Assembly (NCBI GenBank): GCA_024235895.1
Contig: JACKLM010000003.1
Span: 248,001-312,000, forward strand
DNA from: Burkholderiaceae bacterium
Lineage (GTDB): Bacteria; Pseudomonadota; Gammaproteobacteria; Burkholderiales; Burkholderiaceae_C
DNA: 64,000 nucleotides
Reading direction: 5' to 3'
Below the pieces are notes generated by a model, which saw nothing but the letters and a program-made list of their open reading frames with translations, ran no database searches and was not told the DNA's origin. Position 1 is the stretch's first letter, and each line of letters opens with the position of its first letter. A program made the position numbers and the translations under genes. This document shows, piece by piece, positions 15,801 to 25,200 of the stretch.

Positions 15801-16856
15801 ATGCGGGTCACGAGAGGGGGGCGTTGGACGATCGGGGTCCGGCTTGCCGCCATGCTGGGGCTGCTGGTGGCGCTGGCGATGCCCGAGCCGGTGGCCGCGG
15901 CACAGCCCGCAACCAAGCGCGCGCCGGGGGCCGAGCGAACGAGCGTGAAGGCCACCGCGGCCCGGACCAAGACCAGCGCGAAGCCCACCCGAAGCGCTAC
16001 ATCGCGCAAGACGGTCGTGCGCAAGCGGATCCGCAAGGCGGCGCCGCCGCGCCCGTCGTGGGGCCAGCTCGCCGGGCTGCGCGAGACCACCGACCCGCTG
16101 GGGCTGGGCTCCAGCGTCGCGCTCGTCGTCGACCAGGAGACCGACGAGATCCTGTTCAGCAAGAACCCGGACGCGGTGCTGCCGATCGCCTCGATCACCA
16201 AGCTGATGACGGCGCTGGTGGTGCTCGACGCCGGGCAGCCGCTGGACGAGGAACTGACGATCACGCGGGCCGACGTCGACACCCACAAGGGCAGCAGCTC
16301 GAGGCTGCACGTCGGCGTGCGGCTGACGCGTGGCGAGATGTTGCACCTGGCGCTGATGTCGTCGGAGAACCGCGCCGCGCACGCGCTCGGGCGTCACTAC
16401 CCCGGCGGCCTGCGCGCGTTCGTCTCGGCGATGAACGTCAAGGCGAGGCTGCTCGGGATGAACGACACGCGATTCGCCGACCCGACCGGGCTGCTCAGCG
16501 CGAACCGCTCGACGGCGCAGGACCTCGCGCGGCTGGTGCGTGCCGCGTCGGAGGTGCCGCTGATCGGCGAGCTGTCGACGGCGCTGGAGACCGCGGTCGA
16601 CGTCGGTGCGCGCCCGCTGCAATACCGCAACAGCAATGCGCTCGTGCGCGATCCCGACTGGCAGATCGGTGTCCAGAAGACCGGCTACATCCGCGAGGCC
16701 GGGCGCTGTGTCGTGCTGCAGGCCGAGCTGGCCGGGCGCAAGCTGATCATGGTGCTGCTCGACGCCGCCGGCTCCTACGTGCGCTACGCCGACGCGCAGA
16801 GGCTGCGCGACTGGGTCGCCGCGGCCGCCGTGCCGCCCGCGACGACGCTGCGCTGA
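15801..16856 (+). CDS. pbpG: D-alanyl-D-alanine endopeptidase / carboxypeptidase (PBP7-like, S11 family)
   Basis: Periplasmic serine D,D-peptidase that trims or cleaves peptidoglycan cross-links. 351 residues: signal peptide, a basic Thr/Lys/Arg-rich linker (about 40-85), then the S11 domain with the three active-site motifs S131-I-T-K134, SSEN (SxN) and KTG in GVQKTGYIREAG. It lacks an obvious C-terminal amphipathic anchor, which fits PBP7 rather than PBP5. ATG 15801 is supported by GAGGAG eight bases upstream; the longer frame starting at 15750 has no ribosome site. Confidence 0.92.
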   Translation: MRVTRGGRWTIGVRLAAMLGLLVALAMPEPVAAAQPATKRAPGAERTSVKATAARTKTSAKPTRSATSRKTVVRKRIRKAAPPRPSWGQLAGLRETTDPLGLGSSVALVVDQETDEILFSKNPDAVLPIASITKLMTALVVLDAGQPLDEELTITRADVDTHKGSSSRLHVGVRLTRGEMLHLALMSSENRAAHALGRHYPGGLRAFVSAMNVKARLLGMNDTRFADPTGLLSANRSTAQDLARLVRAASEVPLIGELSTALETAVDVGARPLQYRNSNALVRDPDWQIGVQKTGYIREAGRCVVLQAELAGRKLIMVLLDAAGSYVRYADAQRLRDWVAAAAVPPATTLR

Positions 16857-16918
16857 GCGCGTCGCGCGGCCGCCGTCGCCGCGTGCCGCGCGCGCCCGCG
16901 CCTTCCGGCTGGCGCGCG

Positions 16919-17731
16919 TCAGCCGCGGTGGCCGAGCGCGGCCGAGATCCTCGCGGCGGTGGTGCGGACCTTGTCGAGCCAGGCCTCGTCGAGCCGCTCC
17001 GCGGGTGCCGATAGCGACAGCCCCGCCACCAGCGTGCCCTGGTCGTCGAAGATGCCGGCGGCCATGCAGCGCACGCCGAGCTCGAGCTCCTCGTCGTCGC
17101 GCGCCACGCCGTGCGCGCGCACCGTCGCGAGCTCGCGCTCCAGCCGCGGCAGCTCGGTGATGCTGTTGCGCGTATGCCCCGCCAGCCCGGTGCGCGTGGC
17201 GTAGGCGCGCACGCGCTGCGGGTCGTCGTGGGCGAGGAAAAGCTTGCCCACCGAGGTCAGGTGCAGCGGTGCGCGGCCGCCGATCGCACGCACCACCTGC
17301 ATGCCCGAGCGCTCGCTGTACGCGCGCTCGACGTAGACGATCTCGTCGCCCTGGCGGACCGAGAGGTTGACCGGCTGGTGCGTCAACTTGTGCAGCTCGC
17401 GCATCGGGCCGAGCGCCGCCTCGCGAACGTCCAGCCTCGCCTTGACGAGGTTGCCGAGCTCGAGCAGCCGCATCCCGAGCCGGTAGCTGCCGGCCGCCGG
17501 CCGGTCGACCAGGCGGCCCGTCGTGAGGTCGTTCAAGATGCGGTGCGCGGTCGACGGGTGCAGCCCGGTGAGCTCGCTGATCTCCTTGAGCGAGACCGGC
17601 TCGCGGTGCGCGGCCAGGACGTCCAGCAACGCGAAGGCGCGCTCGAGCACCTGGATCGTGGGTTTGGGGGGGGTGGAGCTCCTGGCGCCTGGCATGTCGT
17701 CGGTTCTGTCTCGTGCGCCGCCATTTTGCAT
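16919..17731 (-). CDS. IclR family transcriptional regulator
   Basis: 270 residues with an N-terminal winged helix-turn-helix (about 25-85: LERAFALLDVLA, SLKEISELTGLHPSTAHRIL) and a C-terminal IclR effector domain (about 95-265: VERAYSERSGMQVVR, LHLTSVGKLFLA, GVARDDEELELGVRCMA). Effector unknown. The start is ATG 17731 (MQNGGARDR) or 17695 (MPGARSS); neither has a clear ribosome site. It follows hpnE on the same strand with a 67-base gap, so it may control the squalene genes or be the last member of that transcript; this is speculative. Confidence 0.9.
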   Translation of the reverse strand: MQNGGARDRTDDMPGARSSTPPKPTIQVLERAFALLDVLAAHREPVSLKEISELTGLHPSTAHRILNDLTTGRLVDRPAAGSYRLGMRLLELGNLVKARLDVREAALGPMRELHKLTHQPVNLSVRQGDEIVYVERAYSERSGMQVVRAIGGRAPLHLTSVGKLFLAHDDPQRVRAYATRTGLAGHTRNSITELPRLERELATVRAHGVARDDEELELGVRCMAAGIFDDQGTLVAGLSLSAPAERLDEAWLDKVRTTAARISAALGHRG

Positions 17732-17798
17732 GGCGACATACCATTGTGCACCCTCGTGCGGCCCCGACCTCGTGTGGGCCCGAGCGACGGCGCCGCGC

Positions 17799-19160
17799 TC
17801 AGCGACCCGCTGCCGCGCGCGCCTGGGCGGCCACCCCGTCCGCGGCCGCCAGTCCGCTTCGCACCGCCGCCTCGAGCGTGGCCGGGTAGGGGCCTCGGAC
17901 ATGGTCGCCGGCGGCCCACAGCCCGTGCGCGATGCGCGCCGGCGGCCGGTCCAGCGCCGGCGTGCAGCGGAAGGTCGCCCGCCTTTCGACGATGACGTGC
18001 TCGACCGCGGGCGGGGCGGCCCAGGTGCCGGGCGGGAAGGCCGAACTCGCCTGCGCCAGGGTCGACGCGGCGATCGCATCGCGGCCGCGCGCGACCCAGG
18101 GCGCGGCGCCACTGACGACGAAGGCGATGCGACCCGGCGTGCCGCCGATCTGCCCGTGGTCGAAGGCGAACTGCGCCGGCGCGCGCACCTCGTCCGACGC
18201 CAGCGCGACCATCGGCGCGGGCAGCCGGCTGCCCGGTGCGTGCAGCGTGACGGTCGCGATCGGCTCGTAGCGCAGCGCCGCGGCACGATCGGCCCAGCCC
18301 GGCGATGTCGCGGCGGCCAGTGCCGCGGACTGCGCCGGCCCGCAGGCGAGCACGACGGCGTCGAAGGGCTCGTCGTCGAGCTGCCACGCGACGCCGGTGC
18401 CCGCGCGCGTGGCCGGCGCGAGTCGCTCGACCCGCCGACCCGGTCTAAGCTCGGCACCGGCCGCGGCCAGCCAGGCCAGCGCAGGGGCTGGCAGCAAGGC
18501 ATCGAGCGGCGCGCGCGGCAGCAGCAGGTCGGACGCGCCGGCGCCGCCGAACAGCCCGTCGCGCAGCACGCGCAGGAAGACCTCGGCGCTCGCCTCGGCC
18601 GCCGGGGTATTGAGCGCGGCCACGCAAAGCGGGTCGACGAGCTCGGTGCGCAGCCGCGGCGGCAGCCCGGCGCACAACGCGGCCACGGTCAGCGTCGGTG
18701 CGCAGCGGAAGCGGCGCAGCGCCCAGCCGGCGGCGGCGGCCAGCAGCGCGGCGCGCTCGCCGACCCCCCAGTGGCGGGTGGCCAGCACGCCGCGCACGAA
18801 GGCCGGCGCCGCCGCGCCGCCGCCCAGGCGCAAACCGCGGCCCGACGGGTCGACCAGCGCCAGCGGCTGCCGATGCAGGACCCGGTCAGGGTCGACGCCG
18901 ACGAGCCGCATCAGCGCCAGCGTGTCGCGGTAGGCGCCGATCAGGATGTGCTGGCCGTTGTCCAGCGGCGTGCCCGCCACCTCGACCGACCGCGCCCGCC
19001 CTCCGGCGCGGGGCGCCATCTCGAACAGCGTCACCCGCCACCCGGCCTCGGTCAGCCGCACCGCCGCCGCGAGCCCGGCCCAGCCGGCGCCGACGACCGC
19101 GGCGCGCGGGGGCCGACGGCCGCTCAGCGCCCCAGCCAGTGTGTGCGGCTGGCGATCCAC
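17799..19160 (-). CDS. hpnE: Hydroxysqualene dehydroxylase HpnE
   Basis: FAD-dependent enzyme that reduces hydroxysqualene to squalene, last step of the HpnCDE route to hopanoid precursors. 453 residues with the N-terminal dinucleotide-binding motif VVGAGWAGLAAAVRL and FEMAPRAGGRARS, a C-terminal FAD signature GLWAAGDHVRGPYPATLEAAVRSGL, and overall amine-oxidase/phytoene-desaturase fold. GTG at 19160 is used; it overlaps the end of hpnD by 37 bases, indicating coupling. Confidence 0.93.
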   Translation of the reverse strand: MDRQPHTLAGALSGRRPPRAAVVGAGWAGLAAAVRLTEAGWRVTLFEMAPRAGGRARSVEVAGTPLDNGQHILIGAYRDTLALMRLVGVDPDRVLHRQPLALVDPSGRGLRLGGGAAAPAFVRGVLATRHWGVGERAALLAAAAGWALRRFRCAPTLTVAALCAGLPPRLRTELVDPLCVAALNTPAAEASAEVFLRVLRDGLFGGAGASDLLLPRAPLDALLPAPALAWLAAAGAELRPGRRVERLAPATRAGTGVAWQLDDEPFDAVVLACGPAQSAALAAATSPGWADRAAALRYEPIATVTLHAPGSRLPAPMVALASDEVRAPAQFAFDHGQIGGTPGRIAFVVSGAAPWVARGRDAIAASTLAQASSAFPPGTWAAPPAVEHVIVERRATFRCTPALDRPPARIAHGLWAAGDHVRGPYPATLEAAVRSGLAAADGVAAQARAAAGR

Positions 19161-19972
19161 AGCTTGCGCAGCGGTGTCAGCGACGTGCGCTGGTGCAGCA
19201 CCTGGAAGCCGTGGCCCTGGATCTCGCGCAGCAGCGTGCGATAGATGTTGGCCATCATCAGCCCCGGCGTCTGCGCGCGCCGGTCGGCCGCGGGCAGCAG
19301 CGCCAGCGCCTCGTCGTACAGGCGCTCGGCGCGCTCGGCCTGGAACCGCATCAGCGCGGCGAAGCGCTCGCTGTAGCCCCAGGGACGCTCGCGCTTCAGG
19401 ATCTCGCCGGCCTGCACGCCGAAGCGCTGCAGTTCGTCGACCGGCAGGTAGATGCGCCCGCGGCGGGCGTCGTCGCCGACATCGCGGATGATGTTGGTCA
19501 GCTGCATCGCCAGCCCCAGGCGGTGTGCATAGTCCACCGTCTGCGCCTGCGTGCGGCCGAAGATGTTGGCCGCGACCTCGCCGACGACGCCGGCCACCAG
19601 GTGGCAGTAGTGCTGCAGCGCCGGCCAGTCGGCGAAGCGCGACTGCGCCAGGTCGATGCGGCAGCCGTCGATCACCGCCTCGAGCTGTGCCGGCTCGATG
19701 CCGTAGGCGCTCGCCCCGGGCATCAGCGCGATCGTGACCGGGTGGCTCGGCCGGCCGCCGAAGGCGGCGCGGACCTCACCCGACCACCAGTCGAGCTTGG
19801 CCGCGGCGACACCAGGGTCGCGCATCTCGTCGACGACGTCGTCGACCTCGCGGCAGAACGCATAGAAGGCGGTGATCGCCTCGCGCCGCGGCCGCGGCAG
19901 GAAACGGAAGGCGTAGTAGAACGACGAGCCGCTGCCGGCCGCCTTGTCCTGGACGTATTGCTGTGGCGTCAT
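19124..19972 (-). CDS. hpnD: Presqualene diphosphate synthase HpnD
   Basis: Joins two farnesyl diphosphates to presqualene diphosphate, first step of the HpnCDE squalene route. 282 residues of the squalene/phytoene synthase fold with Asp-rich motifs REVDDVVDEMRD (near 42) and QLTNIIRDVGDD (near 155), and the YAFRFLPRPRREA start typical of HpnD. The ATG at 19972 overlaps the hpnC stop in an ATGA arrangement, so hpnC-hpnD-hpnE form one translationally coupled operon. Confidence 0.94.
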   Translation of the reverse strand: MTPQQYVQDKAAGSGSSFYYAFRFLPRPRREAITAFYAFCREVDDVVDEMRDPGVAAAKLDWWSGEVRAAFGGRPSHPVTIALMPGASAYGIEPAQLEAVIDGCRIDLAQSRFADWPALQHYCHLVAGVVGEVAANIFGRTQAQTVDYAHRLGLAMQLTNIIRDVGDDARRGRIYLPVDELQRFGVQAGEILKRERPWGYSERFAALMRFQAERAERLYDEALALLPAADRRAQTPGLMMANIYRTLLREIQGHGFQVLHQRTSLTPLRKLWIASRTHWLGR

Positions 19973-20817
19973 CGCGGGCTGCGGCCTGCTGGCGGCGGTC
20001 GCATCCCGATCGCGCGCCAGCCCAGCAGCGGCGCGTCGGCGGCAGTGACGGTCGGACGGTGGCTGAGCGCGGCGTGCTGCACGGCGGCGATTTTCTCCAG
20101 GATCCGCAATCCCCCCTGGACGACCAGCCTGAGCTCCCAGCCGGCGCGCCCGGGCAGCCGGTGCACCAGCGGCGCGCCCTGCAGCATCAAGGCGCGCGCC
20201 CAGTCGACCAGGTCGCGCACCAGCGCGCGCGTGGCCGGCGTATCCGCGCCGGGACGCAGGTCGGCGCGAACGAGTCCGTGCGCGCGCAGGTCGTCCTCGC
20301 TCGCGTAGCAGCGTCCGCGCTCGAGGTCGCGACCGAAGTCCTGCCAGAAGTTGGCCAGTTGCAGCGCGCTGCAGATCGCGTCCGACTCGCGCCGCGCGGC
20401 ATCGCCGTGTTCGCCGTACAGGTGCAGCAGCAGCCGGCCGACCGGGTTGGCGGACCGCCGGCAGTAGTCGAGCAGTGCGGCGCGGTCGGGGTAGGGCGGG
20501 TTGAGGACGTCCTGCTCGAAGGCGTCGAGCAGGTCGTGCAGCAGCGCCGGCGGCAGCACGTGGCGCTCGATCGCGTCGGCCAGCGGCTCGAAGACCGTCC
20601 GCCAGCGCGGCGACGGCAGCTGGCGCTGCACGATGCGGTGAAGCTCGGTGCGGTAGGCGTGCAGGTCGGCCAGCCGCTGCGCCGCCGCGGCGTCGCCCTC
20701 GTCGGCGAGGTCGTCGGCGGTGCGCGCGAAGTGGTAGATCGCGACCACCGCCGGCCGGATCGCCGGCGGGCACAGCCGCGAGGCGACGGGGAAGTTCTCG
20801 TAGTGTTCGACGCGCAC
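19969..20817 (-). CDS. hpnC: Hydroxysqualene synthase HpnC
   Basis: Converts presqualene diphosphate to hydroxysqualene, second step of the HpnCDE route. 282 residues, starting VEHYENFPVASRLCP with FARTADDLADEGD and QLANFWQDFGRDLERGRCY as the two Asp-rich motifs. The GTG at 20817 is the only plausible start near the conserved N-terminus. First gene of the hpnCDE unit. No squalene-hopene cyclase is present in the window, so the pathway end must lie elsewhere. Confidence 0.92.
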   Translation of the reverse strand: MRVEHYENFPVASRLCPPAIRPAVVAIYHFARTADDLADEGDAAAAQRLADLHAYRTELHRIVQRQLPSPRWRTVFEPLADAIERHVLPPALLHDLLDAFEQDVLNPPYPDRAALLDYCRRSANPVGRLLLHLYGEHGDAARRESDAICSALQLANFWQDFGRDLERGRCYASEDDLRAHGLVRADLRPGADTPATRALVRDLVDWARALMLQGAPLVHRLPGRAGWELRLVVQGGLRILEKIAAVQHAALSHRPTVTAADAPLLGWRAIGMRPPPAGRSPR

Positions 20818-20899
20818 GGCAGCGATTGTCTCGCGCCGCGGCGTTCGCGCCGGGCCGCCGGCCGCGCACCGAAGCCGCCGGCCCGCGACCCACCCGCGC

Positions 20900-20929
20900 T
20901 TGACGCCGGCATCGTGCCGGCGATATAGT
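20900..20929 (+). promoter_or_regulatory. Promoter of the RND efflux operon
   Basis: TTGACG (20900-20905) and TATAGT (20924-20929) with an 18-base spacer: each matches five of six consensus bases. The predicted start falls inside the palindrome described next. Confidence 0.65.
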
Positions 20930-20948
20930 ACTGACCAGTCAGTCAGTA
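20929..20948. promoter_or_regulatory. TetR-type operator at the efflux promoter
   Basis: Inverted repeat TACTGAC-N6-GTCAGTA (20929-20935 and 20942-20948), overlapping the predicted transcription start, so a bound repressor would block initiation. The sequence is of the kind bound by AcrR/TtgR-like TetR repressors of efflux operons. No tetR gene is adjacent. Confidence 0.65.
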
Positions 20949-21058
20949 ATATCGATGGGTCGACGAGAGTCCGGCCGTCGCCCAGGTCGGGTGACGGACG
21001 CCACGCACCGACGGCCCCGTGCCCCCCACCCAGCTTCGCGTCGCAGGAGCCGTCGATC

Positions 21059-22177
21059 GTGATTCGTGCCGCATCGGCCGTACGGCAATCGGGGCACCTG
21101 CTGGGGCTGGCGGCCGTGGCCGTCTTGCTGGCCGGCTGCGCGCGCGAGCAGCCGGCGCCCGAGCCGGTGCGCGCGGTGCGCACGGCCACGGTGGCGGCAA
21201 GGCCTGCCGAAACCCGATCCGAGCACGCGGCCGAGATCCGCGCGCGCACCGAGCTCGCGCTGGCGTTCCAGGTACCGGGCCGGCTGCGACGACGACACGT
21301 GGAGGCGGGCGACGCCGTCCGCGCCGGCCAGCCGCTGGCCGAGCTCGACCCGCAGGATCTGGCGCTCGCGCAGCGCGCGGCGCAGGCCGCGCTGCAGGCG
21401 GCCGAGGTGCAGGCGGTGCAGGCGGCAGCCGACCTGGCGCGGTTCGAGGGCCTGCGTGCGCAGGGCTTCGTCAGCGAGGCCGAGCTCGAACGCCGCCGCA
21501 GCGCCGCGCGGGCCGCCCAGGCGCAGCGCGAGCAGGCATTGGCGCAGGCGCGCGCGCAGGGCAACCAGGCGGCGTACAGCCGGCTCGCGGCGCCGGCGGC
21601 CGGTGTCGTCACCGCGGTGATGGCCGAGCCCGGCGCCGTCCTGGCCGCCGGTTCGCCGGTGCTGCGGCTGGCGCTGGACGGGCCGCGTGACGCGGTCTTC
21701 GTCGTGCCCGAGGATGCGGTCGCGTCGTTGCGGGCGCTGCGCGGCCGTGCCGACGCGGCCGAGATCCGGGTCTGGGGCCAGGACGCCTGGTGGCCGGCGA
21801 CGGTGCGCGAGGTGGCCGCTGCGGCCGACCCGGGCACGCGCGCGTTTCAGGTCAAGGCCGAGGTCGGCGACGCCCGCGTCGAGCTCGGCCAGACCGCGAG
21901 CGTGCGGCTGCGCACGCCGGCCGATGCGGCGCTGCGGCTGCCGCTGACGGCCTTGCGCGAGCACGAAGGCGGCAGCGCGGTGTGGCGGCTCGACCCGGCG
22001 ACGATGACGGTGCGGCTGCAGCCGGTGGCGGTGGCCGGCGTCGACGGCGCGCTGGCGGTCGTCGCCTCGGGTGTGACCGCCGGCGACGAGGTCGTGACCG
22101 CCGGGGTGCACGTGCTCGCCGAGGGCCAGAAGGTTCTGCGCTGGGGCGACGACGCGCCGCCGGCCGCGGCGCGCTGA
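21059..22177 (+). CDS. RND efflux periplasmic adaptor (membrane fusion lipoprotein)
   Basis: HlyD/AcrA-type adaptor connecting the inner membrane pump to an outer membrane channel. 372 residues: lipoprotein signal with lipobox LLAGC and lipidated Cys27, lipoyl/barrel-sandwich halves around an Ala/Gln/Glu/Arg-rich coiled-coil hairpin (about 100-180), and a C-terminal beta-barrel region. GTG 21059 has AGGAG nine bases upstream. The operon continues with the pump gene 115 bases later; no TolC-like gene follows. Confidence 0.92.
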   Translation: MIRAASAVRQSGHLLGLAAVAVLLAGCAREQPAPEPVRAVRTATVAARPAETRSEHAAEIRARTELALAFQVPGRLRRRHVEAGDAVRAGQPLAELDPQDLALAQRAAQAALQAAEVQAVQAAADLARFEGLRAQGFVSEAELERRRSAARAAQAQREQALAQARAQGNQAAYSRLAAPAAGVVTAVMAEPGAVLAAGSPVLRLALDGPRDAVFVVPEDAVASLRALRGRADAAEIRVWGQDAWWPATVREVAAAADPGTRAFQVKAEVGDARVELGQTASVRLRTPADAALRLPLTALREHEGGSAVWRLDPATMTVRLQPVAVAGVDGALAVVASGVTAGDEVVTAGVHVLAEGQKVLRWGDDAPPAAAR

Positions 22178-22292
22178 ATCGCGTCCGCCCACGCCCAGCC
22201 GCCGCCACGTCCACGCCGACCCGCCCGCGAACCCGTCCACGGCCCGCGCCCAGGCCCTCTCGCCTCCGGACCCCCCGGACCGCCACGCCACC

Positions 22293-25200
22293 ATGTCCGA
22301 CGCATCCCCCGGCGCCGCCGCGCGGTCGCGTTTCAACCCGTCGCGCTGGGCGATCGAGCACCCGGCGCTGACGCGCTACCTGCTGATCGTGCTGATGCTG
22401 CTCGGCGGCGCGGCCTACACCCAGCTCGGGCAGGACGAGGATCCGCCGTTCACGCTGCGGGTGATGATCGTGCGCGCCTTCTGGCCCGGCGCGAGCGCGC
22501 AGCAGATGGCCGAGCAGGTCGCCGACCGCATCGAGAAGACGCTGCAGGAGGTCACCTACGCCGACGTCATCCGCAGCTACACCAAGCCGGGCGAGTCGCT
22601 GACGATGCTCGAGCTGCAGGAGTCGTCGCCGGCCGGCGCCACCGAACAGGTCTGGGACGAGGTGCGCAAGCGGGTCGGCGACATGCGATCGACGCTGCCG
22701 CAGGGTGTCGTCGGGCCGGTCTTCGTCGACGACTTCGGCGACGTCTACGGCAGCCTGTTCGCGCTGTCGGCCGACGGCTTCGACCGCGAGGCGCTGCGCG
22801 ACTTCGCCGACCGCGTGCGCGAGCGGCTGCTTCGGCTGCCCGACGTCGCCAAGGTCGCGACCTTCGGCGCCCAGCCGCCGCGCATCTTCGTCGAGATCCC
22901 GCCGGCCCGGCTGGCGCAGCTCGGGCTCGACATCGACCAGGTCGTCGCCCAGCTGGCGACGCAGAACGCGGTCGAGGGCGCGGGCGTGCTCGACGGCGGG
23001 CTGGTCGACCTGCAGGTGCGGGTCGACGGCGCGTTCGACTCGGTCGAGGAGCTGGGGCGCATGCCGCTGCGCGCGGTCGACCCGGCCAGCGGCCGCGCGA
23101 CGACGATCCGGCTCGCGGACATCGCCGCCATCCGCCGCGGCTGGGCCGACCCGCCGCAGGTGATGGTGCGCCACCAGGGGCGCGAGGTCGTCGTGCTCGG
23201 CGTGTCGATGGCCGACGGCGGCGACGTCATCGCGCTCGGGCGCGCGCTGCGCGCCGAGGTCCAGCGGCTGCGCGCCGAGCTGCCGGCCGGGATCGAGATC
23301 GAGCAGGTGCAGGACCAGCCGCAGGCCGTCGCGCGCTCGGTCGGCGAGTTCGTGAAGGTGCTGGCCGAGGCGCTGCTCATCGTGCTGGCGGTCAGCTTCG
23401 TCAGCCTGGGGCTGCACACGCGGCCGCTGCGCATCGATCCCTGGCCGGGGCTGGTGGTCGCGATCTCGATCCCGCTCGTGCTCGCGATCACCTTCGTCGC
23501 GATGTACTACTGGGGCGTCGGGCTGCACAAGGTCTCGCTGGGCAGCCTGATCATCGCGCTCGGGCTGCTCGTCGACGACGCCATCATCGTCGTCGAGATG
23601 ATGGTGCGCAAGCTCGAGGAGGGGCACGAGCGGCTGCGTGCCGCGACCTTCGCCTACGAGCTGACGGCGATGCCGATGCTGACCGGCACGCTGATCACCG
23701 CCGCCGGCTTCATGCCGATCGGGCTGGCGCGGTCGGCCACCGGCGAGTACACCTTCGCGATCTTCGCCGTCACCGCCGCGGCGCTGCTGATCTCCTGGGC
23801 GGTCTCGGTCTTCTTCGTGCCCTACCTGGGCTGGCGGCTGCTGCGCGAGCGCCGCCCCGGGCACGCCGGGGCCGGGTTCACGCCGCACGAGCTGTTCGAC
23901 ACGCCGTTCTACAACCGCCTGCGCGCGCTGGTCGGCTGGTGCGTCGACCACCGCGGGGCGACGATCGTCGCGACGCTGGCGGTGTTCGCGCTCGGGCTGG
24001 CGGGCATGGGACGGGTGCAGCAGCAGTTCTTCCCCGACTCGGCGCGGCCGGAGCTGATGGTCGAGCTGTGGCTGCCCGAGGGCTCGGACATCGCGCGCAC
24101 CGACGAGGTCGCGCGCCGTTTCGAGCGGCACATGCTGGCCGACCCGGGGGTGCACACGGTCACGACCTGGGTCGGTTCCGGGGTGCCGCGCTTCTACCTG
24201 CCGCTGGACCAGATCTTCCCGCAGACCCAAATCGCGCAGGCGATCGTGATGCCGGCCTCGGCGGCCGATCGCGAGCGGCTGCGGCGCGAGCTGCCGGCGC
24301 TGCTGGCGACGCAGCTGCCCGAGGCGCGCGGGCGGGTCAAGCTGCTGCCCAACGGGCCGCCGGTGGCGTATCCGGTGCAGTTCCGCGTCGTCGGCCCCGA
24401 TCTGCACGCGGTGCGCGCCTGGGCCGACCGCGCCAAGGCGCTGCTGCACGCGCACCCCGACCTGCGAGGCGTCAACGACAACTGGAACGAGCCGGTGCAG
24501 GTGATGCGGCTGGTCGTCGACCAGGACAAGGCGCGCGCGCTCGGCGTCAGCAGCCAGCAGCTCGCGCAGGCCTCGCGCACGCTGCTGTCCGGACGCAGCG
24601 TCGGCCAGTACCGCGAGGGCGACGAGCTGATCGACATCGTGCTGCGCGCCCCGCAGGCCGACCGCGACGCCGCCGCCGACCTCGCGCAGAGCACCGTCCG
24701 CACCGCCAGCGGCCGCGCCGTGCCGATGTCGCAGCTCGCGCGGCTCGAGTTCGGCTGGGAGCCGGGCGTGCTGTGGCGCGAGGGCCGCGACTGGGCGGTG
24801 ACGGTGCAGGGCGACGTCGCCGAGGGCCTGCAGGGGCCGACGGTCGGCGCCCAGCTCGGTCCCGAGATGCAGCGGCTGGCCGCGACGATGCCGCCGGGCT
24901 ACCGGATCGAGGTCGCGGGCGCCGCCGCCGAGAGCAGTCAGGGGCAGGGATCGATCCTCGCCGGCGTGCCGCTGATGCTGTTCGTCATCTTCACGCTGCT
25001 GATGCTGCAGTTGCAGAGCTTCGGCCGCGCGCTGCTGGTCTTCCTCACCGGGCCGCTGGGAATCGCCGGGGCCGCCGCGGCGCTGCTGCTGCTGGACCGG
25101 CCGTTCGGCTTCGTCGCGCTGCTGGGGGTGATCGCGCTGTCGGGGATGATCATGCGCAACTCGGTGATCCTGATCGACCAGATCGAGCAGGACCGCCGGC

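Noticed and set aside
15762..17744. 660-codon minus-strand open frame across pbpG and iclR
   Set aside because: It spans two real genes in other frames, and its composition is typical of GC-skewed shadows.
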